DNA from: an uncultured Pseudomonadota bacterium
GTDB lineage: Bacteria; Pseudomonadota; Gammaproteobacteria; Burkholderiales; SG8-39
NCBI GenBank assembly: GCA_903895005.1
Contig: CAITSH010000494.1
Span: forward strand, 1 to 37,381
Length of the DNA: 37,381 bases
Direction: 5' to 3'
The notes under the pieces are model-generated. The model was not told the DNA's origin. It saw only the letters and a program-made list of their open reading frames with translations, and made no database searches. Positions within the stretch are counted from its first letter, which is position 1; each line of letters begins with the position of its first letter. Below are positions 23,830 to 31,367 of this stretch, piece after piece. A program made the position numbers and the translations under genes.

Positions 23830-24260
23830 CCTGGCAGCCACTCTTGCGCTAAACCGCAAGATCGTAACGCGCCGCTGCTTATGCCACCACCGCAAACGGT
23901 GCGCGTGAACTCAAGGTTGGGCAGCACAAAAAGATCGACCATGGCTCCGGGCGCATCGACCTGCGCGTTATGCACCGGGAGCGATTCTCGGCAGATTCGC
24001 CCGAATGGGATGCCGCGCATCAGCGTATGCAACAAGAAGGGCGTCCGTCGAAGCCCCCCCATCGGAATCACACCCCACGCACCGTATCGTGCTGCCGGGT
24101 GCCCCCAAACTGCCGCAGCCTGGAGAATCCCGCCGCCGACCGGTGTCCAGCCTGTGGTCTCCAAGGTAAATCAAGGTTATTTATACCATCCGTGCCCCAC
24201 GCCCCCCCCCCCGCCCAACCCATCCCCATTAGGCGCTCAATTAAGCCCCCCACAGGGCAG
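23830..24260. other. Gene-poor spacer with an 11-base C tract
   Basis: No reading frame here shows a recognisable domain. Short frames exist on both strands but lack family features. A run of 11 C lies at 24202-24212; the minus strand of 24192-24238 contains several separate G runs and could fold as a G-quadruplex. The rest may be the remains of a degraded gene. Confidence 0.4.
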
Positions 24261-24278
24261 CCGCGACCTAAGTCGCGG

Positions 24279-24306
24279 TTGACGCTAAGCGCGCTTGGCC
24301 TACAAT
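24279..24306 (+). promoter_or_regulatory. Sigma70-type promoter
   Basis: TTGACG (24279-24284) and TACAAT (24301-24306) are each one base from consensus, separated by 16 bases. It is preceded by a tetraloop hairpin CCGCGAC-ctaa-GTCGCGG (24261-24278). The expected transcript would begin near 24313 with a second stem CCGGAGA-gct-TCTCCGG (24313-24329). It points at the exported hypothetical protein gene. Confidence 0.6.
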
Positions 24307-24373
24307 TACTTTCCGGAGAGCTTCTCCGGCATGGTGCACGGAGAAAATAAAAAAGAGCCTGACCAAAAAAATC

Positions 24374-25153
24374 GTGGCCCCCGCAAATTCGCGAACGGCA
24401 CCAACACGGACGCAGCCGGTCTTGAACACCGGCTCCTGCACCCGTCGCGATAACAATCCCCTGCTGCCCACGCTTCTGCTGGCGCTTGTGCTTGCCCCCG
24501 CTGCCGCCGGCGCCGCCCCGACCCTGTCCGAATACATGACTTGCGCGCGTGCCCTTGGCACCGCGATGAACGACCGTTTTACCGTGGTGCCGGGCGGCCG
24601 CGGCAATGAAAAAGGCCTGTTTCTTTACACCGACCAAAATGCGTTTTTCCTGCCGCTCGGTGCACCTCGCGACGAAAACGAAGTCGGATTCGATTATTTC
24701 CTGAAGACCACCATCACCGGCGTCGGCGATGTGTTCCTGGTGTTCCGCGAGAAAAAGCCGGGGGGCAAGACCAACAACCCTTCGGAGATCGGCTACGACA
24801 CGGTGGCGCCGCCGGCGCACCTTCGCACCGCCTACCGGCCGACGCCGGCGCTGTTATCGCACGGCGAGTACCCGCTCGAGGTGTTCAGCCGCGCGCTTCG
24901 CGAAAAAGTCATCCGCGTCAAGTACTTCATCGACGGCAAGAACTACTACAGCCCGCCGCGCGAGGCCAAGATCGCATTTGAACAGGACCGCACGAATTAC
25001 CTCGTCAAGCTTTCATACTGCACGCTTGAGGGCGACCGCGACCTGAGCCGCTCGGTTGCAGAAGAAATGCAAAAGCTGCAGACCGGGTTGCCCCCGGTCA
25101 CGATCTGGGAAAAACAGATCAACGGCAAGTCTGCCTCCAGCAAGCTCAACTGA
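24374..25153 (+). CDS. Hypothetical exported protein
   Basis: About 259 aa. A basic patch (TRRDNN) and a hydrophobic run LLPTLLLALVLAPAAAGAAP (residues about 30-49) form a signal peptide, so the protein is periplasmic or secreted. The mature part has two cysteines (YMTCARALG and LSYCTLEG) that could form a disulfide, and an aromatic-rich central region (KYFIDGKNYYSPP). The start is uncertain: GTG 24374 gives this length, while TTG 24422 would give a more usual n-region; neither has a clear ribosome site. It lies behind a good sigma70 promoter at 24279-24306. I do not recognise a domain. Confidence 0.65.
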   Translation: MAPANSRTAPTRTQPVLNTGSCTRRDNNPLLPTLLLALVLAPAAAGAAPTLSEYMTCARALGTAMNDRFTVVPGGRGNEKGLFLYTDQNAFFLPLGAPRDENEVGFDYFLKTTITGVGDVFLVFREKKPGGKTNNPSEIGYDTVAPPAHLRTAYRPTPALLSHGEYPLEVFSRALREKVIRVKYFIDGKNYYSPPREAKIAFEQDRTNYLVKLSYCTLEGDRDLSRSVAEEMQKLQTGLPPVTIWEKQINGKSASSKLN

Positions 25154-25209
25154 GCACGCATCCCGAACTGTGATAGCGTGGCGACCCGTCGCCCCGGCAC
25201 AGGTTCATC

Positions 25210-25548
25210 ATGGCTTTGAAATTCCCATCCGCACTGACGCTGCACACGCATTTTCGCACCCGCTTCATGCTCGGCTGGGTCGTGGCCTGGAACGGCACGC
25301 TCGTCGGGGGCCTGCTGCTCGACCAGATGGCCGGCGGGCGCCACGCGTTTTTTACCAGCGCCTTTGCGCTGGCGGCCCTGGGTACGTCGACGCTCTGCCT
25401 TTCGATCATCCTGCTGCCACGCATGCAGGTGCTCACACTCAATCCGGGGGCACCAGTCCAAAAATTGAAGCGCGAGTTATGGCTGCTGGTGGCGGTGACC
25501 GCGGTGTGCGGACTGGTGGGGCCGATTGTGGGGATGTTCGCCCGCTAG
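25210..25548 (+). CDS. Hypothetical small membrane protein
   Basis: 112 aa with three hydrophobic segments: about 19-38 (FMLGWVVAWNGTLVGGLLLD), 47-68 (FFTSAFALAALGTSTLCLSII) and 90-110 (LWLLVAVTAVCGLVGPIVGMF). The first two and the spacing resemble small inner-membrane proteins of the DUF2798 sort, but I am not certain. ATG 25210 has a weak upstream AGG. It lies 56 bp after the exported hypothetical protein and may be co-transcribed with it. Confidence 0.6.
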   Translation: MALKFPSALTLHTHFRTRFMLGWVVAWNGTLVGGLLLDQMAGGRHAFFTSAFALAALGTSTLCLSIILLPRMQVLTLNPGAPVQKLKRELWLLVAVTAVCGLVGPIVGMFAR

Positions 25549-25578
25549 TAGGGAGATGGCCGCTTAGCGGCAATTCGC

Positions 25579-25647
25579 CCTCACTTGCAGGGCACACTCT
25601 GGCAGGCAAGCCAGAACCACTCGACGGGCGCCGAGCATGCTCGGCGA
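25579..25647 (+). repeat. 69-bp palindrome-bearing repeat, copy 2
   Basis: Begins CCTCACTTGCAG (25579-25590) and ends with a 25-base block holding the palindrome CGCCGAGCATGCTCGGCG (25629-25646). It has the same length and ends as the minus strand of 8759-8827. It directly precedes the hairpin repeat at 25677, giving a 130-bp repeat-dense junction between the plus-strand and minus-strand genes. Confidence 0.65.
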
Positions 25648-25676
25648 AACACCACCACCTTCCGTCACCCGCATCG

Positions 25677-25709
25677 ACTGGAAAGCCTTGTCTGGCGCGG
25701 GTTTCCAGC
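25677..25709. repeat. Dispersed hairpin repeat, copy C
   Basis: Arms CTGGAAAGCC (25678-25687) and GGGTTTCCAG (25699-25708), with one mismatch and an 11-base loop. About 29 of 32 positions match copy A at 43-74. It lies between two convergent genes (stops at 25548 and 25720), so it may act as a shared terminator. Confidence 0.6.
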
Positions 25710-25719
25710 TAGCGTGTAC

Positions 25720-26697
25720 TTACTCGGCCTTGAGTTTCGCCTCGCGCACGACCTTGCCCCATTTGTCTATCGTGCCCGAGACGAGGGCGCGGAACTGCTC
25801 GACGGTGCCGCCCACCGGCGTGAATCCGACTTTTTGTAGCGCGCCGCTGGCCTCCGGATCGCGCAGGATGGCGTTGAGTTCGGTATTGAGCCTGGCGATG
25901 ATTTCAGGCGGCGTACCGGCCGGCGCAAACACGCCCTGCCATGCGCCAAAGTCAAACTCCGGATAACCCAGCTCCTTCATCGTCGGCACATTCGGGAAAG
26001 CCGGGTTGCGTGTGACCGTGCTCATGGCCAGCGCACGCACCGTGCCCGCCTGGATCTGCCCCACAGCGGGCGGCAGTGTGACAAACATCATCTGAACTTG
26101 GCCGGCGACGATTTCCTTGATTGCGCCTGTGGCGCCCTGGAAGGGCACGTGCACGATGTCGATTTTTTGCGAAGCCTTTAGCAGCTCGCCGGCGAGATGC
26201 CCCACGGTGCCCAGCTGCGGCGAGGCGAAGTTGACCTTGCCCGGATTGGCGCGTGCGTAGGCGATGAGCTCTGCAACATCCCTGGCTGGAAAGCCCGGAT
26301 TGACGATCAGCACCTGCGGCGACACGATGGCCTGCACCACAGGGATGAAGCTGGTCACCGCATGGAAGGGCAGATCCTTGAACAGGCTTTCGTTAATGGA
26401 CAACTGGTCACTGGTGACAAGCAGCGTATAGCCGTCGGGCGCGGCCTTGGCCGCGGCACCATGACCGATGTTGCCGCCACCCCCGGGCTGGTTGACGATG
26501 ACAATCTGCTGCCCGAGGCGCGGCGTGAGGTATTGCGCCAGCGTGCGCGCGAGAATGTCGGGGCTGGTACCGGGCGCTCCCGGCACAATCATGCGAATCG
26601 GCTTGGACGGCCAGGCCTGCGCGAATACGCCCAGGGGTAACGCCACGCCCACTGCGAGCACGGCGAGAATCAGCAAACGGCGTGAGGCATGCAGCAT
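25720..26697 (-). CDS. Bug/TctC-family periplasmic binding protein (4)
   Basis: 325-aa Bug-family receptor. The signal peptide (RRLLILAVLAVGVALPLGVFAQ) is followed by AWPSKPIRMIVPGAPGTSPD, then APDGYTLLVTSDQLSIN and the HVPFQGATGAIKEI loop. The start ATG 26697 has GGAGAG six bases upstream; ATG 26709 (four residues longer) lacks one. It is the last gene of a four-gene minus-strand operon with a LivK-like protein, a PhyH dioxygenase and an NMT1-like protein. No membrane partner is encoded nearby. Confidence 0.93.
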   Translation of the reverse strand: MLHASRRLLILAVLAVGVALPLGVFAQAWPSKPIRMIVPGAPGTSPDILARTLAQYLTPRLGQQIVIVNQPGGGGNIGHGAAAKAAPDGYTLLVTSDQLSINESLFKDLPFHAVTSFIPVVQAIVSPQVLIVNPGFPARDVAELIAYARANPGKVNFASPQLGTVGHLAGELLKASQKIDIVHVPFQGATGAIKEIVAGQVQMMFVTLPPAVGQIQAGTVRALAMSTVTRNPAFPNVPTMKELGYPEFDFGAWQGVFAPAGTPPEIIARLNTELNAILRDPEASGALQKVGFTPVGGTVEQFRALVSGTIDKWGKVVREAKLKAE

Positions 26698-26737
26698 GGC
26701 ACTCTCCATGAAAAGCGGTGTAACTGACTAATTGAAA

Positions 26738-27661
26738 TCAGGCAGCTGCCCGCGGGGCGGCACCTGCGGGCGCGCCCGGCAGGAAACGCAGATCGACAAT
26801 GAATTCGGCCGGCATGTCGGTCTTGAACGCGCCCAGGCGTTGCTGCAGGGCGATGGCCTGGCTTAGGCCGGGCATGTCGATCTCGCATTCAGTGTGCAGG
26901 CCGTCCGCCTCGCGGCGCATCGACTTCAACATGGTGGCCGGCGTGATCCCAAAGTAGTCGGCGCCAAACTGGGCGAGGTCTTCGGGGTGCGCGGCGGCGT
27001 GGCGGTAGCTTTTGACGCAGCCGCGCAACACCGCACGCACGAGCTCGGGTTCATTAGCAATCACCGCCTGGTTGGCGACGATGACGCTCCATTGCATGCC
27101 AGGGCAGAACTCCGCATCGGTGAGGCCCTGCATGATGCGAAAGTGTCCGCCGTCCTCACCGATCGAAATGTTCGGCTCGGACAACACCGCAGCCTGCAAC
27201 TCGCCCGAATCAAACAAGTCGGTGACCACGGGGTAGCGGGAGCCAAGGCCGATGATTTTGAGGTCCCTGTCCGGGTCGATGCCGTGGTGCGTGAGCACCG
27301 TGCGCATGAACCAGTAGCTACAACTGCCGATGGACAGCGCCGCCACCGTCTTGCCGCGCAGGTCGTTCCAGTCTTTGATGGACGGATGCGCAACAAGGTA
27401 TTGCAGCGCGCGCCGTCGCACGCTGCTGCCGACGATGCGAAAGCGCAGGCCCTTGGAGAGCGCGGTGGTGGCGGGCGGCGATCCCAGTTCGCCGACTTTC
27501 AGCGTGCCCGAGTCGTATTGCGCGGCAATTTCAGGCCCACCAAACACCACCTTGAGGGAGAGGTCCAGCCCCTCTTCGCGAAAAAATCCGCGCGCGATAC
27601 CGAGGCGAAGCTGTATCGCCTCCTTGTCAGTGGGGATGCCGTATTCGACTGTGGTGACCAT
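26738..27661 (-). CDS. NMT1/SsuA-like solute-binding fold protein without signal peptide
   Basis: 307 aa of type II periplasmic-binding-protein fold, as in nitrate/sulfonate/taurine receptors and the NMT1/THI5 family. It starts MVTTVEYGIPTDKEAIQLRLGIARGFF and includes VGELGSPPATTALSKGLRF (about 57-75) and DLRGKTVAAL (about 100-109), where a bound ligand is expected. There is no hydrophobic signal sequence, so it is probably cytoplasmic. A cytoplasmic enzyme or sensor, as in Pht5-like and THI5-like relatives, is more likely than a transporter receptor. ATG 27661 has no strong ribosome site. It lies 82 bp after the PhyH gene. Confidence 0.78.
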   Translation of the reverse strand: MVTTVEYGIPTDKEAIQLRLGIARGFFREEGLDLSLKVVFGGPEIAAQYDSGTLKVGELGSPPATTALSKGLRFRIVGSSVRRRALQYLVAHPSIKDWNDLRGKTVAALSIGSCSYWFMRTVLTHHGIDPDRDLKIIGLGSRYPVVTDLFDSGELQAAVLSEPNISIGEDGGHFRIMQGLTDAEFCPGMQWSVIVANQAVIANEPELVRAVLRGCVKSYRHAAAHPEDLAQFGADYFGITPATMLKSMRREADGLHTECEIDMPGLSQAIALQQRLGAFKTDMPAEFIVDLRFLPGAPAGAAPRAAA

Positions 27662-27743
27662 GGTGGTTCGCTTGCAACGGATTCAGAAAGGGCGGAGTTT
27701 GACGCAGGCGCGGGCAAACCCCAACGAAGCAAAGTGCAATTGC

Positions 27744-28571
27744 TTATTCCACCGCCATGTCGGCCGCCTGTTTGATGTCGCCATCCTTGTACTCGCCCCA
27801 GGCACCCGAAAGCTGTTTCATCGAGACCGGGTCAAGGTCGTGGCGCGGCAGGTTGTCCGCATCCCAGTGGCCGTAGGTGTCCACGCCGCGCGCCAGCGTT
27901 GCCGGGCGGCGGCCGATCAGCGACTGCACGTGGGTCGGAATGTAAAAGAATGCAAAGCCAATGCGCCGGTCATCGGCGCGGTTGGGGCCCGACCCGTGCG
28001 CGGTGCGCTCGTGATGCAGCGAAAACTCGCCGGCCTTAAGTTCCATGGATACCGCCTTGGACTCGTCCAGACCCTCTATGCTTTGCCCCTTGGCCAGCAT
28101 GTTGTCCTTGGCAAAGGTTTCGGTATGGCGCAGGTCGGGACCGAGGTGGGTGCGGGGCATGACCTTGAGGCAGCCCTTCTCTATGGTGCTCTCGGTAAAG
28201 CCCACCCAGGCGGTGATTTCCTCGTGAGGCGACAGGCCGAAGTAGGCCGAGTCCTGGTGCCACGAAACATAGCGCGGGTCGCGCCCGTTCTTGGCAAAAA
28301 TGGAAGCGCCAAACAGCATGATGTTAGGCCCGATGATGTCCTCGACGGCGTCGAGGATGGCCGGACTTTTCGCCAGCTCAACGAGCCAAGGGAACGCGAG
28401 ATAGCCCTTGATCTTGAGCGTGCGATTGGCGTCGATGGCCGCCTCGGCCTCGTAGGCCTCAATGCGCTTGCGGTACTCATCGGCCTTCTCGGCGCTTACC
28501 GCGCGGAAGGGGTAAACGTAGCCCTCGTTCCTGAATTGCGCGACCTGGGCTTCGGTCAGGGTCTTTAGCAT
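27744..28571 (-). CDS. Phytanoyl-CoA dioxygenase (PhyH) family protein
   Basis: Fe(II)/2-oxoglutarate dioxygenase, 275 aa. The iron ligands are H105 and D107 (SWHQDSAYF) and H192 (TAHGSGPNRADDRRIG), with R203 the probable 2-oxoglutarate anchor. The N-terminal EAQVAQFRNEGYVYPF is the usual PhyH opening. The substrate is more likely a small polar compound than phytanoyl-CoA, because many bacterial members hydroxylate amino-acid-like or phosphonate substrates. ATG 28571 follows GGAGGA with about four-base spacing. It sits between a LivK-like binding protein and an NMT1-like protein in one operon. Confidence 0.92.
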   Translation of the reverse strand: MLKTLTEAQVAQFRNEGYVYPFRAVSAEKADEYRKRIEAYEAEAAIDANRTLKIKGYLAFPWLVELAKSPAILDAVEDIIGPNIMLFGASIFAKNGRDPRYVSWHQDSAYFGLSPHEEITAWVGFTESTIEKGCLKVMPRTHLGPDLRHTETFAKDNMLAKGQSIEGLDESKAVSMELKAGEFSLHHERTAHGSGPNRADDRRIGFAFFYIPTHVQSLIGRRPATLARGVDTYGHWDADNLPRHDLDPVSMKQLSGAWGEYKDGDIKQAADMAVE

Positions 28572-28613
28572 GCTTCCTCCGTGTTTGAGAGCGTCCGCGT
28601 TTGTGCCAGCGGA

Positions 28614-29813
28614 TCAGTTCTTGATCATGCGCAGGTCCCCCTGGCGCACTTCAGGCGGATAGAGTACCACCGGTTTTCCACCCTGCACCTGGATGATGGG
28701 CAGGTTGCGCACGGAGTTCATTCCGTCTTCGCGAAACTTGATCGGACCGTAAAACGTCATGATGTTCAGCTCGGTCAGCGCCTGCCGCACCTTGTCACGG
28801 TCCAGCGTGCCGGCTTTTTCGATCGCCTTTTGCAGCGCAATAAGGGCGGCGGCCGAGGATGCGTGGACATAGTCCGGATCCTGCCCGGTCTTTTTCCTGA
28901 CCGCCTCAAAAAACACCTGCGTGGTGCCGAACACATCATCGCCTTTGTAGGGTGTGGCGTAATGCCACCAGGTGGCGCTAGTGACGTTTTCGGCCAGCGG
29001 CCCGAGCCCGTCAACGAACTCCCGATACGCGGGGCCGGTCACCATGGTGATCACCGGCGCATCCACCTTGAGGTCGCTCATTTGCTTTCTGAACAACACC
29101 AGGTCCTTGGTGTAGCCGGTGACAAAAATCCAGTCCGGCGCGCTCGCCTTGAGGGCGGTGATGGCGCTCGAGTGATCAAGGGCCCCCACCGGGTACAGGC
29201 TCTGGTAGACGACCTGGTAGCCGAACTTGGGCGCACCACCGGCCATCAGCGTGGCCATGATTTTCGGGAATACATCTTCGCGGCCGACAATGGCGATTTT
29301 TTTCACTGCGGGCGACTTTTCCTTGACGTAGGTGTACATCGAGTCGACCAGTCCCGCGCTCGGGGCGAGTGTTCCAAAGAGGTTCTTGTAACCCTGGTTG
29401 TGGACCGGTTCGGCCGATGCCACGGCAATGATGGGCATGCCGTAGCGTTCGGCCACGCCTGCGACCACCTTGGTGTGGCCCGAGCCGAAGGGCGCGGTCA
29501 TGAAATCAACCTTGTCATCCACGATGAGTTTTTCGGCAAGTTGCGTGGCGCGCTGCTCGCTGGTCTGGTAATCGTAGGTAACGATTTCGACCTTCATCCT
29601 CTTGCCGCCCACGTTGATGCCGCCCGCGGCGTTGATGCGCTCGAGCCACAGTTCGTAGGCCGCCTGCTGCTTTTTGCCCTCGTCGGCCAGCCCGCCCGAC
29701 AGCGCGAGCGGCGCGCCGATCTTGATCGTCTGTGCGCCGACGCTGTACGAAAACGCTGCCGCGGCAAGCGCCACGAAAAACATCTTGAAACGCTTGAGCA
29801 GGATTTTGCGCAT
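28614..29813 (-). CDS. LivK-like HAAT-family periplasmic binding protein (2)
   Basis: 399-aa type I binding protein closely similar to the one at 18716 (shared QTIKIGAPLAL, GGLADEGKKQQ, EKLIVDDKVDF, APFGSGHTKVVAGVAERYG and NIMTFYGPIKF). The signal peptide is residues 1-28 (RFKMFFVALAAAAFSYSVGAQ). ATG 29813 is preceded by GGAG ten bases upstream; a reading from 29993 would add 60 residues of non-family sequence. It heads a minus-strand operon that lacks permease or ATPase genes, so it may feed the transporter encoded at 20034-23303. Differences in the ligand-cleft region (VASAEPVHNQ versus TSASSESIFNQ) suggest a different but related ligand. Confidence 0.93.
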   Translation of the reverse strand: MRKILLKRFKMFFVALAAAAFSYSVGAQTIKIGAPLALSGGLADEGKKQQAAYELWLERINAAGGINVGGKRMKVEIVTYDYQTSEQRATQLAEKLIVDDKVDFMTAPFGSGHTKVVAGVAERYGMPIIAVASAEPVHNQGYKNLFGTLAPSAGLVDSMYTYVKEKSPAVKKIAIVGREDVFPKIMATLMAGGAPKFGYQVVYQSLYPVGALDHSSAITALKASAPDWIFVTGYTKDLVLFRKQMSDLKVDAPVITMVTGPAYREFVDGLGPLAENVTSATWWHYATPYKGDDVFGTTQVFFEAVRKKTGQDPDYVHASSAAALIALQKAIEKAGTLDRDKVRQALTELNIMTFYGPIKFREDGMNSVRNLPIIQVQGGKPVVLYPPEVRQGDLRMIKN

Positions 29814-30066
29814 GTGTAGCCACTCCGAGGCAGGGCCCGGCGGCGACATGCCGGCGGGGACACATCGTTCGTACGCAAACTTTATGCCCAACCCATGCCT
29901 GCCCGAGGAGGCTGTATTTGAACGGCTTTTTACGCGCCTCCCGCCCCGGGCCCCGCTCCAAAGCGATGCGGTCGCGCGCAGGGCATGTCCCAAGTTAGTG
30001 CCGTTGCATCAGGGCGCCCGCAGATACGCGCCGCCCTTATCCCCCACCCGCCCTATACGAGGGTGC
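29814..30066. other. Spacer with terminator-like stem after the molybdenum hydroxylase operon
   Basis: No gene. AGGGCG (30011-30016) and CGCCCT (30032-30037) could pair across a 15-base loop, just downstream of the last subunit gene on the minus strand. The remainder presumably carries the promoter of the LivK-like operon, but no good promoter boxes were identified. Confidence 0.35.
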
Positions 30067-30549
30067 TCATGCCCTGGCCGTAGCGATTTTTCGTTCAGCC
30101 AGCACACGCTTGATCGCGCGCACGATGCCGACATAGCCGGTGCAACGACACAAGTTGCCCGAAAGCTCGTGGCGAATGCGTGCCTCGTCGGCATCAGGGA
30201 TGCGCATGATGATGTCGCGCGCTGTGACCAGCATGCCCGGCGTGCAGTAGCCACATTGCAGCGCGTGCTCGGCGCTGAATGCGGCACGCAGCTGGGTCAT
30301 CACCGCGTCCTCGTCAAAGCCCTCAATGGTGCGCACGCTGGCGCCGTCGCAGGTCACGGCGAAGGCGATGCACGAGCGCGCCGGCGCGCCATCGATCTCG
30401 ACGGTGCAGGCGCCGCAGACGCCGTGTTCGCAGCCGACGTGGGTGCCGGTGAGACGCTCGTTTTCGCGCAGGAAATCGGCCAGGTGGGTGCGCGGTTCAA
30501 CCAGCGCTTCGACCGTCTTGCCGTTGACATTGAGTTTGATTGGTTTCAT
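30067..30549 (-). CDS. Molybdenum hydroxylase small subunit, (2Fe-2S)
   Basis: 160-aa CoxS-like electron-transfer subunit of the xanthine oxidase family. The plant-type 2Fe-2S cluster has C40, C45, C48 and C60 (VGCEHGVCGACTVE, then C60). The second cluster has C99, C102, C134 and C136 (CGYCTPGM, CRCTGY). ATG 30549 overlaps the stop of the FAD subunit as ATGA. It is last in a large-medium-small operon; the enzyme would hydroxylate an aromatic, N-heterocyclic or aldehyde substrate in the cytoplasm. Confidence 0.95.
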   Translation of the reverse strand: MKPIKLNVNGKTVEALVEPRTHLADFLRENERLTGTHVGCEHGVCGACTVEIDGAPARSCIAFAVTCDGASVRTIEGFDEDAVMTQLRAAFSAEHALQCGYCTPGMLVTARDIIMRIPDADEARIRHELSGNLCRCTGYVGIVRAIKRVLAERKIATARA

Positions 30550-31367
30550 TGCAATCTTTCAGAAGCGCGCTTCAAGGCTGCCATGTGCACCTGGAATTCA
30601 TAGCTACCCGGCTGGAAACCCGCGCCAGTCGTGGCTTTCGAGGCGATGACCTCGTCCAGCCCGCCGGGTTTTCCGGCCATCAGTGCGGTCGCGTCGGCGA
30701 TCACCACCGGCGCGCCCTCAGCCGCGCCGATGACCGCGCGCGTGACGCCACGCGCGGGGTCGATGACAAATCCGGCGATGGCCTCGGCGAACTCGCCGGT
30801 CTTGCGGCAGAACTTGTAATAACTCCAGCGCGCCTTGGGCGAGAACTTCGCGATGCGCACCGCGGTAAGGATTTCGTCCTCACCCAGCACGGTGGCCAGC
30901 GCGCCGGTGACAAACTGGCTGGCCGGTACGCTGCGCTCGCCGGCGGGGCCGTTGATGATGACGGTGGCATCTAGCAGCATCAGCACGCTGACCCAGTCGC
31001 CGGCCGGGTCGGCATGAGCGAGGCTGCCGCCGACGGTGCCGCGGTTGCGCACCGCGCGATAAGCGATGTCGTGCGCAACAAAACGCATCATGCCGGCAGT
31101 GGCATCGGGTACGCGACCGTCTTCGATCGCGGCGTGGGTGGTGCAGGCACCGAGGGTGACCGTGTCCTTGTCCTCGCTGACGGCAAGCAATTCCGGCAGC
31201 CCGCGCACATCAACGAGCAAGTCAGGTTGCGCCAGGCGCAGGTTGAGCATGGGACCAAAGGACTGCCCGCCGGCGATGACCTTGGCCATGCCGCCGCCCG
31301 CCGCAAGCAGCTTCACCGCATCTGCAAGCGCGCGCGGTTTTTCGTATTCAAACTTGGCTGACTTCAT
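30546..31367 (-). CDS. Molybdenum hydroxylase FAD-binding medium subunit
   Basis: 273-aa CoxM-like subunit passing electrons from the 2Fe-2S subunit to an acceptor through FAD. The FAD motifs AGGQSFGPMLNLRLAQPD (about 32-49) and the second loop RNRGTVGGSLAHADPAGD (about 107-124) are intact. The start ATG 31367 overlaps the large-subunit stop as ATGA, and its own stop overlaps the small-subunit start. A stretch of its coding DNA (30611-30642) matches the dispersed hairpin repeat; see findings. Confidence 0.94.
   Translation of the reverse strand: MKSAKFEYEKPRALADAVKLLAAGGGMAKVIAGGQSFGPMLNLRLAQPDLLVDVRGLPELLAVSEDKDTVTLGACTTHAAIEDGRVPDATAGMMRFVAHDIAYRAVRNRGTVGGSLAHADPAGDWVSVLMLLDATVIINGPAGERSVPASQFVTGALATVLGEDEILTAVRIAKFSPKARWSYYKFCRKTGEFAEAIAGFVIDPARGVTRAVIGAAEGAPVVIADATALMAGKPGGLDEVIASKATTGAGFQPGSYEFQVHMAALKRASERLQ

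Noticed and set aside
23793..24164. Minus-strand open frame of about 120 codons overlapping the spacer after the small membrane protein.
   Set aside because: No recognisable domain, no ribosome site, and it runs into the plus-strand gene end; treated as a chance frame or decayed remnant.
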